Part shown: one piece after another, positions 11,493 to 23,610 of the stretch | Layout of the letters: the number at the start of each line of letters is the position of its first letter | Numbering within the stretch: position 1 is the first letter of the stretch | Origin: Mytilus edulis | Lineage: Eukaryota; Mollusca; Bivalvia; Mytilida; Mytilidae | Length of the DNA stretch: 64,000 nucleotides | NCBI RefSeq assembly: GCF_963676685.1 | Contig: NC_092349.1 | Span: 39,166,293-39,230,292, forward strand | Direction: 5' to 3' | Program-made: the position numbers and the translations under genes | Notes under the pieces: generated by a model | What the model saw: the letters and a program-made list of their open reading frames with translations, nothing else | Database searches by the model: none | Told to the model about the DNA's origin: nothing

Positions 11493-14400
11493 ATGCTAAA
11501 AACTGACTTAATATTCATAATACAATTTACAGGTATAATATTAGTCGGTATCTATCTGATTATCAGCACAAATGTTGCCTTGTGTCAGGTTATACCCGGC
11601 CTGTCACCATCAAAACCAAACCGAATGTTACAGGCATGTATGACTAGAACGGGACCAGTTGCTAGCAGTGAACCAGCTTACAACAATCAACCAGCTAACT
11701 CTATCAATCAGTGGTGCCAGTGAGTATCAAACTGCACAAATATAATTTAAAACACAGATTATAGACTTCAATATAATGCAAGGCAATTAAAATTCAAATG
11801 AATAATGTATAACAGTTGAAAAGTTAGACATGTTAGGAGCAAAGAAGTATAATGAGATCGTTAATAAGTGTTCTATGGAAAACGCACTCACTGTTCAGAT
11901 CGAAATCTACTGCCGGAGAGGAGGTGTGTTCACGTTTCTCCAACATTTGATAATTGGAGAAAGATGACTTTTTAAGCAATATGAATTAATGAACACTTCC
12001 AGGAGTACCAGTGAATCCAACTCAGACTAACTTTTGAATAATCTGACTGATTGTTAATTGAGAAAAAGTCAAATTTAGAAAAATTTATTTACTATACCAA
12101 AAAGCAGTTGTACGCAAAAACAGTGATTTTCAAAGAAAAAGAATTCAATCACATAAAATGATATTAAAACAATATGAGCCTAATAGACAAAAACACTATA
12201 AAATGTTGGAGATTATAAACAGAAAAATTCGTCATCTTGCGGGAACATTAATACTATTACACATATATAATAAGTATAATTAATAAAGACGACAAAGTCA
12301 TGTTTTGAATATGCACATGGACATGCCTTTAAGTTAGGGAAACCTTAATAGTATTACACAACTAATTCTGCACTATGAACTCTTAAAATGAAACACAATG
12401 AATAATTCATTAAAAAATTAAAAATTAAACAAGTTATGTACAGTATAATACTGAAATTTTTATTGCATACATATATAGAGTTTATTAGCAAATTGTCAAT
12501 AAAATACGCCACAGTTCAATTACCTCAAAGACAGTGATCTTTCAGTGATGAAATTTTGTTATTAATGTTTCTGTACTCGTTGATTTCCTTCCTTCAGTTT
12601 CTAATTTTATTCGTTTGATTTCTACATTGTCCACGGCATTCTAATACCAGTTATTGGACGAATTCACAAAAGGTTTCATTGTATTCAACATTAAGTTAAG
12701 ATTCACTTGAAAGCATTTTTTTTTATATTATATCTGTTTGTTTTGCTCACACATTGTTGTCAATTTAAAGGAATTATATACGACTGTCATACAAGTGAGA
12801 CGTTTTGCTAGTTTTAAAACTAGGATTTATCCACAATTTTCTACATAAGGAAATGCCTGTCCCAAATAATGCAAATACCAGTTTTTTTTTTAATTCGTTT
12901 GATGAGTTTGAGCTTTTTTATTTACCATTTGATAAGGGACTTTCCGATTTGAATATTCCTTAGAGTTCGGTATTTTACTTTTTTCAGTACTGCTACCGGA
13001 AGAATTATTTGGTCTACTAACTCGAAAAAATATTGATTATATTTTTTTTTAATTGCCTATATAGAAAATAAGGTGATATGACAATGAAACAACTCTAAAA
13101 TCTTCGGTGTGTATGTGTTTATTGTTATGATGCTGCTGTCATTGCTTTGTATACTGTAATTATAAACACTAGTCTCTGAGACAATTAGCCGAAACATCTG
13201 TGATATCTTCAGCTATTTGTGTTTTCCTGATACTGAAGAACTTGTAACAGGCTTCACGATATAACTATGACCAAACACAGTTTTATTTTTAAGCGTATGG
13301 TTGGTGAAACTTTCACCATGGTAATTTTATTCTAATACTAAAATGACAATCGATCAAACATCTGATTCCCCGAAACACCTTTAATCCTTTATTGTATTCT
13401 GGAGTCGCACTTACATTGAACAGACAATTGTATTCTTTTATCTTTATAACAGAATCTACCAGACCACTTTACCATGTGTAACAAAGTATTTACCATCGGC
13501 TAGTGCTTCCAATCCCAACGACTGGTACCTAAGTCTAGTATATGACCAAGAATACGCAAACAAAACCAGTAATGGTGTTTGTTCTAGACTTAAAAGTAAG
13601 TTTTTTTTACACAACTTCATTTCATTTGCTGTGACACATTGAGATCCAAAAAGTCTGAGTATGAGATCTACGAGAACAATCCAAAGGTCGAATATTCACT
13701 GGGAAATTAGAGGGATAACAGATAATCATTTAAAATGAAGACATTCAAAAGCTGTATTGTTGTCTCAGTCGCTAGTAAATTGCAAACAAAATCGAAACAT
13801 TAAATGTTACGAAAACAGTTAATAGATATAGAATGAATCTGTAATACAAATTCAGGAAAAAAATAAAAGACGGCATAAATTTACGAAACAAGTTAAATGA
13901 ATTTTAATGAATTAAGACATGTTAGCCTGAATATACGACCAAATAATAATAATTTATCATTCATTTTGACAGAATATGGAAACAGAATGGGATGCCTGAC
14001 AACAGACATGAATCATGCAGAAATGTGTGTCAGCTTGCTCACATCACCAATAGCATCGCACATACACAAGGCGTTCCAGCTTAACTCTACATCGAATGTT
14101 GGAGATGAAAATTCACTCAGAGCTTGCTTGTATGTTCAGTTTTAAAGATTTACTTTGAAATTAGATGAAGATAATGAACAAAATCAGAAATGATTCATTA
14201 TCGGACCAAAAATTGTCAATTGTTTTCTACAAGTCGAATTTGATATTAGTATTGCCCTATTATTTAATGGCTTACTGCTTTGATATTATTTTCTACAAGT
14301 CTATTTAATCTCCTCACCGGCGAAATTTCAAAATGAATAGGAATGTTGTGCTTTCAGTGAAATGTGCAAGCTCAGCGATATGCTTTTTAATTAAACTTGA

Positions 14401-16547
14401 ATAATTCTTATATGATTGAATATTGACAAAACATGGCTTGTAATTGGAACGATAGTATTTCACTCTTTTAATTATAGTTCACACCATATATATTTCACTG
14501 TGATATATTCATGTGTAACTAGAAAGAACGATTCCTATCAAAAATCATATCTTCTCTTATATGACTACTGTGCTACAAGTCAAAGCTCTAACCGACGGAG
14601 TTAACATGATAAGTATTTCCCTACGAATAGCCGCTAAGTATCTACTACTCAAGGGAAACAATGCCATCAAACTTTGCACCCACCAGAGTCCTCATACCAT
14701 TATGACTCAAGCTACACATGTCCTGACTACATAAGAAGCAATCCGCATACGGCTTGCGAAGTATCTACTGAACAAGGGAGGCAAATCCCGTTTCACATGC
14801 GCAACACACATGATCAGAATTCTAGGGATATCTGAAGGTTAAAATTGATTGAAAGAATGAAAAATGATTGAGATTCATTTATATTCATATTAATAAGATT
14901 TGAAATTTTTATTTTTTTCTGCAAGTTTTTAATGTGTAATATGAGACTGAAAAATTTACACATTAAATAGAACCAATACAAAAAGCAGACAACGACCAAT
15001 CAACAGAAAAAGACAAGTAAATTGAAATTAAGTAAAACAAATCTTATTTTAAAAATAAACCCAGAACTTGCGCTCATACAATTTTCCAATTTTTCCAGAG
15101 TACTGAATAAAGTTGGGTTGAACTTTTTTGTTTTGGAAGGATAAACAACCGTCGTGTTTTTACTCACATGGGTTGAGAAGTCATGTAACATATTTTGGCT
15201 TATTTTCAATATTGTTACCTATTCTTTAATTTCAGAATTCCAGTAACAGCTTCAAGATGTTTTGAACCGTTTTTTAAAACGTGTCGAAGAGGAATACGAA
15301 AACTTCTTTCAAAATATTTTATGATACTGAGTGGAAAATGTCTACACATTGCTAGAAAATACCAAAATGTTACAACCCCTAAACCGAACGAAAAAGGTGA
15401 AGTCACATCTGCGAAACCATCGGAAGAGGAAGAAGACACAGAAGACACTTCACATAAGACTTCAGGAAAAGACAGAACAGAAACATCAGATAATTTACAA
15501 CAACACAACATAAGATTGCCATCAACTGCTCAGTCTGACGACAATGATAATACCAAGTTACGATCCAAACATATACATAGACAAACTCCGGATTCAATAT
15601 CTGGTAAAATACTATCAACTTCAACAATAAATCTAAAACATATAAAGTCTATGGGAACAAGAAACAAGGCTGTACCACAAATACGACCTCCTTTCGAAAA
15701 CGTAGTTAAAATGAGAATAATAGAAAGAGTTATTCATTCAGATGTCGAAACTGAACCAAATCAAAATTCAAATCGTTTTAATGTCGTTCCAGTTAAACAT
15801 GCAATTCACGTACATGAACCTTTTGTTGTAACTAAGCACAGATTTGAAGGGCATGGACAGACGACAAAACCTCCAAAGCAAATAGATAATAAACATCCTT
15901 CTACCGACGAAAATACTGATGTGTCAGAAGTCGACGAAGATGAGCCTTCTACTCATTCTAATAATCAGTTGGAAGACAATAAAACGTTCCAGAAAATTGT
16001 TCATACAACACCTCGAACATTAACACCTGACATAAGGGATGACAGTTTCTTTCAACAGAAACCTGCCAAGCAGATGGAAACGACCACTGTTACGTTAGAA
16101 AAAGTGACTGAAGACATTTACATAGAAGATAGTAAAATCTTATCGGCAATGAAACCACTGTCCGAGAAAGAAATAGATCGTCCAGATGAAGTAAAAGAAG
16201 TACAGAGTATTCTGACAACTTTTGATAACTTTACTGAAAGCAGCAGTTCAAGTGAAGATGATAGTGTGATCGATGAACCTGAAAGAAGTGATAGTGAAGA
16301 TGACAGTGAGATTAGTGAAAATGACAGTGCGATCAGTGAGTCTGAAAGAAGGACCAAAGTTCAGTCTACTGTTTCTTCTACTCTTAAAATTGATTTATCA
16401 AATCAAGTAAGGATAAGAACTACTACAGAGACATTTAAATCTCAAAAGGGTTCACAGAAAGGCGGATCAGGAGGACCAACACTTGGATATAGTTTTATTG
16501 TTTTAGTTACACTGACGGTTATATCTTTTTCAATCAAAACACTGTAA
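11493..16547 (+). CDS. Gene A: secreted ten-cysteine protein with acidic stalk and probable GPI anchor
   Basis: Assembled by eye from four exons: 11493-11719, 13453-13595, 13973-14129 and 15236-16547. All have GT-AG borders with phases 2, 1, 2, and the joined frame is open for 612 residues. An N-terminal hydrophobic stretch (about 5-30) ends before VIPG and looks like a signal peptide. Ten cysteines follow at 49, 75, 84, 119, 131, 142, 175, 184, 192 and 211. From about 215 to 585 there is no cysteine and the chain is rich in Thr, Ser, Glu and Lys, with a degenerate DSxIxE acidic block near its end. The last ~20 residues are hydrophobic and run to the stop after a GGSGG stretch, the usual form of a GPI signal. 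I recognise no described family; no function is assigned. The order, phases and spacing match gene B. Confidence 0.78.
12885..12995 (+). repeat. Dispersed repeat R3, copy 2 (in gene A intron 1)
   Basis: AATTCGTTTGATGAGTTTGA, then GGGACTTTCCG and AGTTCGGTATTTTAC, in the same order as the other copies of the family. Intron 1 (11720-13452) otherwise shows nothing recognisable. Confidence 0.6.
14600..14815. repeat. Small direct repeat in gene A intron 3
   Basis: AAGTATCTACTACTCAAGGG at about 14635 recurs as AAGTATCTACTGAACAAGGG at about 14759, each followed by similar purine-rich sequence. The offset is about 124 bases. The region is less AT-rich than its surroundings. Its origin is not recognised. 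Confidence 0.4.
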
Positions 16548-16879
16548 CTTGATTGTTCTTTCTTTTTGTATTTTTTTTAAAGTATATTGTTCTTTGTAAT
16601 TACATGTTTACCGCCTCGTCAGTGGTTGTCTTATGTTTTATATCTTATGTTTTGTGTAATTTGAATTTATCTGGGGACTTCTAATTTTACACATTTCTGC
16701 TCTGGACAATTTAGTGCCCGACATTTGTATATACACCTGTTTATTAATGAACTCTGTATGTTGATCTTAAGATCTCTTTTGTTTATTTGTGTCGTTGGAT
16801 TGGTTCCTATCTCAATGAGGTATTCCTATTTTCCTGTTAATCATTTCTTAGTATATTTTTTTCATAAGTAAGTTTTAGA

Positions 16880-16885
16880 AATAAA
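16880..16885 (+). promoter_or_regulatory. Candidate polyadenylation signal of gene A
   Basis: AATAAA about 335 bases after the stop codon of gene A. No closer canonical hexamer was seen. Chance occurrence is possible. Confidence 0.3.
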
Positions 16886-18100
16886 AACGAAAATACAAAG
16901 ATGGTAACCGTTGGTTCAAGATTAAAGATAATGTCGACTACATTATATCATTCCTTCGGCAAACTTTCAGAAATGTATCGTACCACAATAGTCGATTTCT
17001 TGATCTATGGTTCCGGATCATTAAGTATCATAATAGATTTTGCAATTAATCTCTTGGTATCTGTCTCCTGTTAGCATTGCATTTATGGGTTATCAACTTC
17101 CTATCCAAACTACTTTGAATAAACGAAATAGGTATTCCAAAAATACAGAATTCAAAGGTGAACCAAAAAAAGGGACAGAACATAAAAGCTAACAAATTCA
17201 AACGTTATCATCCAATAGAACAGAACGAGCGAAAAATACAACTGTCATAATCCTGACATATTATTTAGAAAAGAATGATAGATTAATCTGTTTACATAGC
17301 AAGCTATAAACCTCCCGTTTGAATGGCAGTTATTCATAGCTTCATTATATTACATGTGACACAAATTTTTGATCAACCAAAACATACATGATTCATACTC
17401 AAAATTGAAATCATTTCGTTTGTGATATTAAAATAACCACTGTTATCGAAATGAATGTTTAAGAAATGAGCTGAAGGGTGCTGTATCCGTGATTTCCTAA
17501 TATCTAGTTCTCTTATAGGATTTACCAATGGGACTTGATCAGAAAAATTAAGATTGTTAATGGAAAGAACATCACAAATTTAAAGACTCATATCCATTCT
17601 TATTTTTAACAACATGCACAAGCTATTGAAGAAACTCATTTAAAATATAAGAATATATTGACGAAGAGAGGTGCCCAGTTGGGTGTCATCGGAATGCCGA
17701 AAGGGGAGTTTGAACACTTTGAGAATGATGTCAAAAATGCTTCCCTCAATATTATGTCATTGATTCACTGGCTTTCACTGAGTTAAGTCCTTTAGAAGGA
17801 CGAAATTTATCTATATTTACAAAACAAATTTCTTAAAGTCAACATGGAACAAACAATATAAACGGTACTAATTTTATTGTACCTGATGCACATTTTGACA
17901 ATCAATGTCTCTTCAGTGGTGCTCGAGGTTAATTTATTTGTAAATCGAAATGCTACAACAAATTTTAGAGAACAAATCAAAATGAACCAAAATTATAGCC
18001 AAATCCCAACAAAGAATCAGAGCTTTTGCACGAGGGAGATATATTTCTTAACCTTAAATATCTTGATTTTTTTTTTATATCAGTCAATATCAATTAAACA

Positions 18101-18180
18101 ATGTACTTTAATGACAGTACCGCAGTACTGGCTGCTGGGCCGGTGATACACTCTGGGACTAGCAGATTACATCAGAGACA
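18101..18180 (+). repeat. Dispersed repeat R2, 3' portion only
   Basis: The CAGTACTGGCTGCTGGGCC box followed by GGTGATAC matches the distal part of the R2 family; compare GTGCTGACTACTGTGCTTGT at about 43739 in the longest copy of this window. Confidence 0.5.
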
Positions 18181-18559
18181 TATACCAAGTTGTAGAATTA
18201 CATTCACGGTACTTTTCATATCCCACCATATGCGCATTTCAGCAATTGATATCTTTTTAGTTGCAAGTCATGTTATTGTTGAATTATCCTGGACATTATG
18301 TATAGACATGATCATTGAGTCGGTGGTTGACTCCGGGTTCTCCAGTTTCCTGTACAAGTAAAAACTGCAAGCCACGAAAAAGCCATTACTATGATATAAA
18401 TGGAGTTAAAAACTAATAATCAATCAATGGTTGAGCTTTTGTTTGTTTAAAATATCAATTTAAAATTCAATACAGTAATATGTCAGTATATATGTACAGA
18501 TGTCTGTTGGGCCAAATGTGTCGGAATTTATACCGAAATATAGTTTCCAAGAGTTCGAA

Positions 18560-18850
18560 GAGCCACTTCATACCAGTAAAAGTCTGAAATGCCCTATATC
18601 TGAACTCGTCTGTACTGATTTGTATTCGACCAGTATGAATTATCTGACATTTACTCGATATTACTCGACTGTAGTCTGAACAATACTTAACATTCTGAAC
18701 TAGTACTGGACCTTTACTGGACCACTACGTAACTATTTAATAATTTTCTGAACCATACTCGATAAAGTCATAACCATTCTTCCAATATCTAAAGCAGGCT
18801 CGACCTTGTTTGAACCATAACCAACCAGGTCTGAACCATATCCGACAAAC
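18560..18850. repeat. Degenerate short-period array (TCTGAACCATACTCGAC-like)
   Basis: Variants of TCTGAAC and TACTCGA/TACTGGAC recur about every 10-20 bases: TCTGAACTCG, TACTCGATATTACTCGAC, GTCTGAACAATACT, TTCTGAACTAGTACTGGACC, TTCTGAACCATACTCGATAA and GGTCTGAACCATATCCGAC. It looks like an old minisatellite. Confidence 0.55.
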
Positions 18851-19347
18851 TAGTATATCTATTTCTATTCGTTGTATTTCACCAATAAGGACTATTTTAA
18901 ACAACAGTTATTTCCCTTTGCTTAAAATTTGCACAAACAAAATTAAGGAAGCTGGCTTGTCATGTTTTGGACTTTTTGTTAGATTTTCGGAATCCTCTGG
19001 TTTTATCCATTTGAATGCCTTAAAAAATTTGCCCGGTGACCCCCATTTTTCTTTTTGAAATTCTTTAACATGTATAATGATAAGCCATCTGTAGAAGTCT
19101 TATAAAATTTTAATTACTTTTTAACAGTTTTTGAGAACTTTAACTTGTCAATGATAAAGTTATGAAAAGTCAAGAGAGAATATTTTCCCGCCAAAATTTC
19201 AATGGCTCATATCTTGAAAACAAGCATGGTGACCTATATATTTTTTTTGCTCTTTGGATTCCTTTATTAAATCCTTATCAATATAAACTAGTGTTTTGAA
19301 AAGTTAATTACTTTGAAACTGAGAAGCGAACTCCCTTAAAATCCTGA

Positions 19348-19460
19348 TTCCATTCGTTTGATGTGTTTGAGCTTATGGTTTTGCCATTGATTGTAATTAT
19401 AGTCTTTCCGTTTTGAATTTTCCTCGGCTTCGGTATTTTCATGATTTTACCTTTTTACAA
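19348..19460 (+). repeat. Dispersed repeat R3, copy 3
   Basis: The fullest copy: CCATTCGTTTGATGTGTTTG, then TTTTGCCATTGATTG, then CTTTCCGTTTTGAATTTTCC and TTCGGTATTTTCATGATTTT, followed by a T-rich end. The polarity suggests a retroposed tail. Confidence 0.65.
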
Positions 19461-20164
19461 ATAGCATTGAAACCAATATTTCAAAATATACATGATATAG
19501 TCATCAACACCTTATTCATCAACACTAATATAGATATATACACACAATGTAGATCACCAGACCAAATAAAGCGATTTACAAATTAAAAAAATATGTAATA
19601 AATTGATTTTTTAGTTTAATTATCGAATTATTACGTATATTACCATGTTCATTAAAAATTCTAGAACATTCGACCGTTAATATCATAAATGGTTTTCCCA
19701 TTATTAGGATTGTTTCGGATACATTCCTTATTTCTGGGAAATTTTCGAAAGTATTAAAGCCGGGTATACAAGAATGGTGACTACCCAGTTAAGTTGATAT
19801 CGCAGAGAACATTTTTATATGAAGCAACTTTAATAATTGATTTTAAAAATCACCTTCTTTTTGTAAATCCAAGAATTTTATGTTATAGAACTTCCATAGC
19901 AATCCTTGATAACCTTTTAAGTAAGGAATTGGGTTCCAAAATTAAAATTGCCAAACCTTTTAGGTTGAGTATTTAAAATTGATTAGAATTGAACCAATGA
20001 CATACATTAGGCACCTTAATAAGGTTAAATGACTTCAGTACAAGAGTGTTTTACAGGTAAAAAGAAAGTCCTACTATTTTTATAAGGGTCAAAGTAGTGC
20101 GAATCATATGAATAAAGAACGTAGAATTTTGTCATTTGTCGCTACAAATGCATATGACCTTTTT

Positions 20165-20526
20165 CGCTGCGATATTTAGCAAACGTTTTTCACGAGAATG
20201 AAGGAGTCACCTCAACTGTTACAGTTTTATGAGTCCACTGGCGCGTGCATGAACGTTTTGCTTACTCGTATGACAAAGAAGTGAACAGCTTCTGTGGAGG
20301 AAGTGTCATGGTGTGGGCTGCTATCTCTAATGACTGTAAAACTCAATGACATAGAGATGAAACTCTAAAACCTCACATTATGCATGTTATTGACCGACAG
20401 GATAATTCTATGCCTCATACATTGCGTTTAATACTTTGAGCAGATTAAACATCAATGTGCTGCTTTATCCTTCAAAATCAGCGGACTTGTGTCCTATTGA
20501 ACATGTAAGTGACCAGATGAATAAAA
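20165..20526 (+). pseudogene. Decayed Tc1-type transposase (DDE region)
   Basis: Blocks of a Tc1 transposase are readable in shifting frames: SFCGGSVMVWAAISND (from 20287), then RDETLKPHIMHVIDRQDNSM (about 20351-20410), and LYPSKSADLCPIEHVSDQM (about 20460-20520). These correspond to the family's GGGSVMVWG, QDNARPHTA and SPDLNPIEH motifs, so the second and third catalytic acids are still visible. Frameshifts and stops separate the blocks. The match stops at 20526, exactly where an R1 repeat begins. Confidence 0.8.
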
Positions 20527-20745
20527 GTAGGACGAAAGATACCAAAGGGACAGTCAAACTCATAAATCTAAAACAAACTGACAACGCCATGGCTGAAAAT
20601 GAAAAAGACAAACAGAAAAACAATAGCACACACGACACAACATAGAAAACTAAAGAATAAACAACACGAACCCCACCAAAAGCTAGGGGTGATCTCAGGT
20701 GCTCTGGAAGGGTAAACAGATCCTGCTCCACATGTGGCACCCGTG
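20527..20745 (+). repeat. Dispersed repeat R1, copy 2
   Basis: Begins GTAGGACGAAAGATACCAAA directly after the transposase remnant. It matches 7432-7640 over most of its length, including CAACATAGAAAAC, CCCCACCAAAA, TGATCTCAGGTGCTC and CACATGTGGCACC. Confidence 0.8.
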
Positions 20746-22526
20746 TGCACTAGCATCAATGGCTGCCTCGAATACTTGGTCAGCTCCGACAAATTTTGTA
20801 ACAGAGATGGCTTACAATTCAACTCGACAACATTAGAACATTGATTGCATGCTTGCCGAGGGGATGCGGGGCAGTGTAAGCAGCGATAGATGGTCATATG
20901 CGGTACTTGCTTCAAGGCACTGGAAGTAGCTCTAATATGTCCTGTTCTCTCTTCAACCATTACAATCACACATTTCAAAACTCTGTGTACGCTTCAGAAT
21001 AGAATAAAATAAAATAAAAGATAAAACTGAAAGTGTCGTTTTTTAACCTCTAAGTTATAGTGTTGACTGGAAATGTCATTCATATTTGAATTTTCTCTAG
21101 AAGCACCTAACACTTATCTTTTTTTTTTACATAACCTTCTATATGTGATTATTTAAAACCATTAATCATTTTTGTGATATATTATATAGATGACATTATA
21201 TCAAAATATCAATAGAGCTTGTTAATACATTATGATCGTAGTGTTAATATCTTCCGACAAAACTTGCAAATATGTTATGTCAACAGGGGTAGGTAGATGA
21301 AAAATCAGGTCATTGAAGGTTGCGCAAATGAAAAAGACCCACGTATTTCAAGAAATTAATTATATATCCTACGTCTGTGACGAAAAGTAACGTGTTTTGG
21401 AAATAATTTTCATCTTAGAAGTCCGCGACCGAAAATAAACGAACAGTTTAATACAAGTAGAATATTAAAAATGGCAGTTTTATGTTTTAAACAGTTGTTA
21501 ATGATGACATCTTTTACTTTAATTTATATACAGATATTTGTATGAAAGTAATATCTGTCCCTGTTGAATGATTAATTCAATGAAAATTATACTAAAAAAT
21601 GATAATATGCATATTTTTGAGAATATAAATGATTACAAGAAAACATTATTTAGTAAACAAAGTAATTAAAATTTCGTGTTTTAAGATCAACACAGTCATG
21701 AAATAATTAGCCTTTTCATTAAAATTCAGTTCACATCTCAAAAGCACGAGGTACATGCTGTAAGTCAGATTTATTACCTTAGAATTCTAATTGACATCGT
21801 ATTCAAAGAAAGTTAATTGAATCATTAGTATAAATGTAAAGAGGATTTAATTCAGAATTGGTATGTTTTTTCGTTTATTTCAAAGCAAGCAACTCAGTCT
21901 ATAGATAGAAGCTGTGTACATTTAGTTAAATTCTATCATTTTCAATTTTAATTTTACATTTTCTATTGAAGGCACATACATTGATGTGTCTAATTTCGAA
22001 ATATATTTTTAGCATCTACAAAAATATAGTAAAATTAGCTATTACAAATAATTTTGGCAGTTTGCTCAGTTAATCAACTTTTGTCCATTTATTTAGAAGT
22101 TGTAATTTTAGAAACTAAATACATTAAAGCCAAATGCTGTATTTTTAGTATAGAAATGTATGGAACAAACCGTATCAGTATCAGACCGGTGAAGATTCAA
22201 CATGCGTATCGTTCAAAAATTGTTATACCACAGAACCCTATGTTTCAATTTTGTCTGCAAAGTAGATTAAAGGACGATGCTATTTTCGGTTAATCCTTTT
22301 TTTGCAAATTTTGAAAAGCTATTGTTACAACAAAACGATCATTTATATGAAACATATGGGAAGATTATGACTTTGATACATCAATTTTAAAGTTGTGTAC
22401 CAATATTCATTATATATCAGACTTTTACGAGTGGATGCTACTATGAACACAATGTAATTTCAACCCTAAAAAACAAATGTTTACACCAATTTGATTTTTT
22501 AAATGATCTCTCGAGAGAATAACTTA

Positions 22527-22588
22527 ATAGTTATCAAAGGTACCAGGTTTATAATTTGATACGCCAGACGCTCGTTTCGTTAACATAA
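22527..22588 (+). repeat. Dispersed repeat R2, left half interrupted by a MITE
   Basis: TAATAGTTATCAAAGGTACC, then GCCAGACGC and GTTTCG, ending in TAA at 22586-22588. The family continues at 23483 with TAACTCATCAGTGACGC, so the 894 bases between are an insertion. Confidence 0.8.
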
Positions 22589-23482
22589 TGCCAGCGTCAC
22601 ACATTGGCGTACAGATCGACATGCACCAGACGCTCAGAGAAAATTGAGTTAGTCCGTATACCTTACGTGAACGCAAGAGGAACGCTTTGCAATCGTTAGA
22701 CGCCGCGTTTTGTAAAAGTTTGCAGTAAGTCGAAATAAAAAAGGTATACGCTTGGCGAAAGCTGTAATTCAGGGAATATTTTGCAGCATACAAATTTTCA
22801 TCTAGCTCTAGCGTTTTTCAAGCGGTGTTCGCTACACGCACGTAATACGCAGCGCACGTTACAAGCGCGTTAGAAAACGCGACAGATAAGTTGGAGACAC
22901 GTTTATGGCACGTTGTATACGCATCAAGATCGTATTATGACATTCAACGGAACTTGCTTTAACAATGAAATTTACATAGTGGCATATGTCATTGAATTTA
23001 AAAGACCATTTGTATCCAGAAGTAGTACACAGAATACAATTGAGAATGGAAATGGGGAAAATGTCAAAGAGACAACAACCCGACCAAGACCTACTGGTCT
23101 TCAATGCAGCGAACAAATCCTGCACCCGGATCTGGGCTTCAGCTGGCCCCTTAGTACAAATATGTACTAGTTTAGTAAAACAACCCATGATTACATGTCC
23201 CAGGCACGCCGAAAGCACGGATAATCGTCCCAAGTACGACCGAAACGCGTCTCAGGTACGTTCAAGGGACGTTTTTCTACGTAGCGTGCATTTCGTCTAC
23301 GTTAGAAACGCCAAAATACGTTACTTGAACGCCCTAAACATGCTTAAAGCTCGTTGTGCACACGATACAGATATGATTGACAAGTTGAATGCGTCCAAAA
23401 TAACTAGCAAATAGGCAGCGTACATTGTTTTTGACCACGCCCAGCGTACGTCAGTGCTATACCCTGATGTGTGACGCCGGTA
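22589..23482. mobile_element. Non-autonomous DNA transposon with TAA target duplication (PIF/Harbinger-like)
   Basis: The left end TGCCAGCGTCACACATT and the reverse complement of the right end (TACCGGCGTCACACATC) agree at 15 of 19 positions. TAA is present on both sides (22586-22588 and 23483-23485), and the host R2 repeat is cleanly interrupted. A 3-bp TWA duplication is typical of PIF/Harbinger. The interior is unusually CG-rich for this window and consists largely of ~10-base units ending in ACGT or ACGC. A retroelement tail sits inside at 23036-23165. No transposase is encoded. Confidence 0.75.
23036..23165 (-). repeat. Retroelement 3'-tail fragment (family R4), copy 2
   Basis: Reverse-orientation copy of the tail at 53640-53775: ATTGAGAATGGAAATGGGGA, GTCAAAGAGACAACAACCCG, TCTTCAATGCAGCGA, then TTCAGCTGGCCCCTTAG. 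It has inserted into the MITE at 22589-23482. Confidence 0.8.
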
Positions 23483-23610
23483 TAACTCATCAGTGACGCA
23501 CAAAACAAAATATTTAGGAAGCCAAACAAGTATAAAGTTGAAGAGCCTCCATTACCAAAATTCCAAAAAGTTGTGCAATAATATCTTAGACATCCTTCGA
23601 TGACCATGCA
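23483..23610 (+). repeat. Dispersed repeat R2, right half
   Basis: TAACTCATCAGTGACGC, then GAAGCCAAACAAGTATAAAG, TTGAAGAGC and CCAAAAAGTTGTGC. Continues the R2 copy broken at 22588; compare 43536-43650. Confidence 0.8.

Noticed and set aside
20568-20978. 136-codon minus-strand open frame
   Set aside because: It runs across the R1 repeat in antisense and has no motif; an artefact of the repeat.
22986-23414. 142-codon open frame and its antisense partner
   Set aside because: It spans the MITE interior and the reversed retroelement tail; the apparent protein is a translation of repeat DNA.
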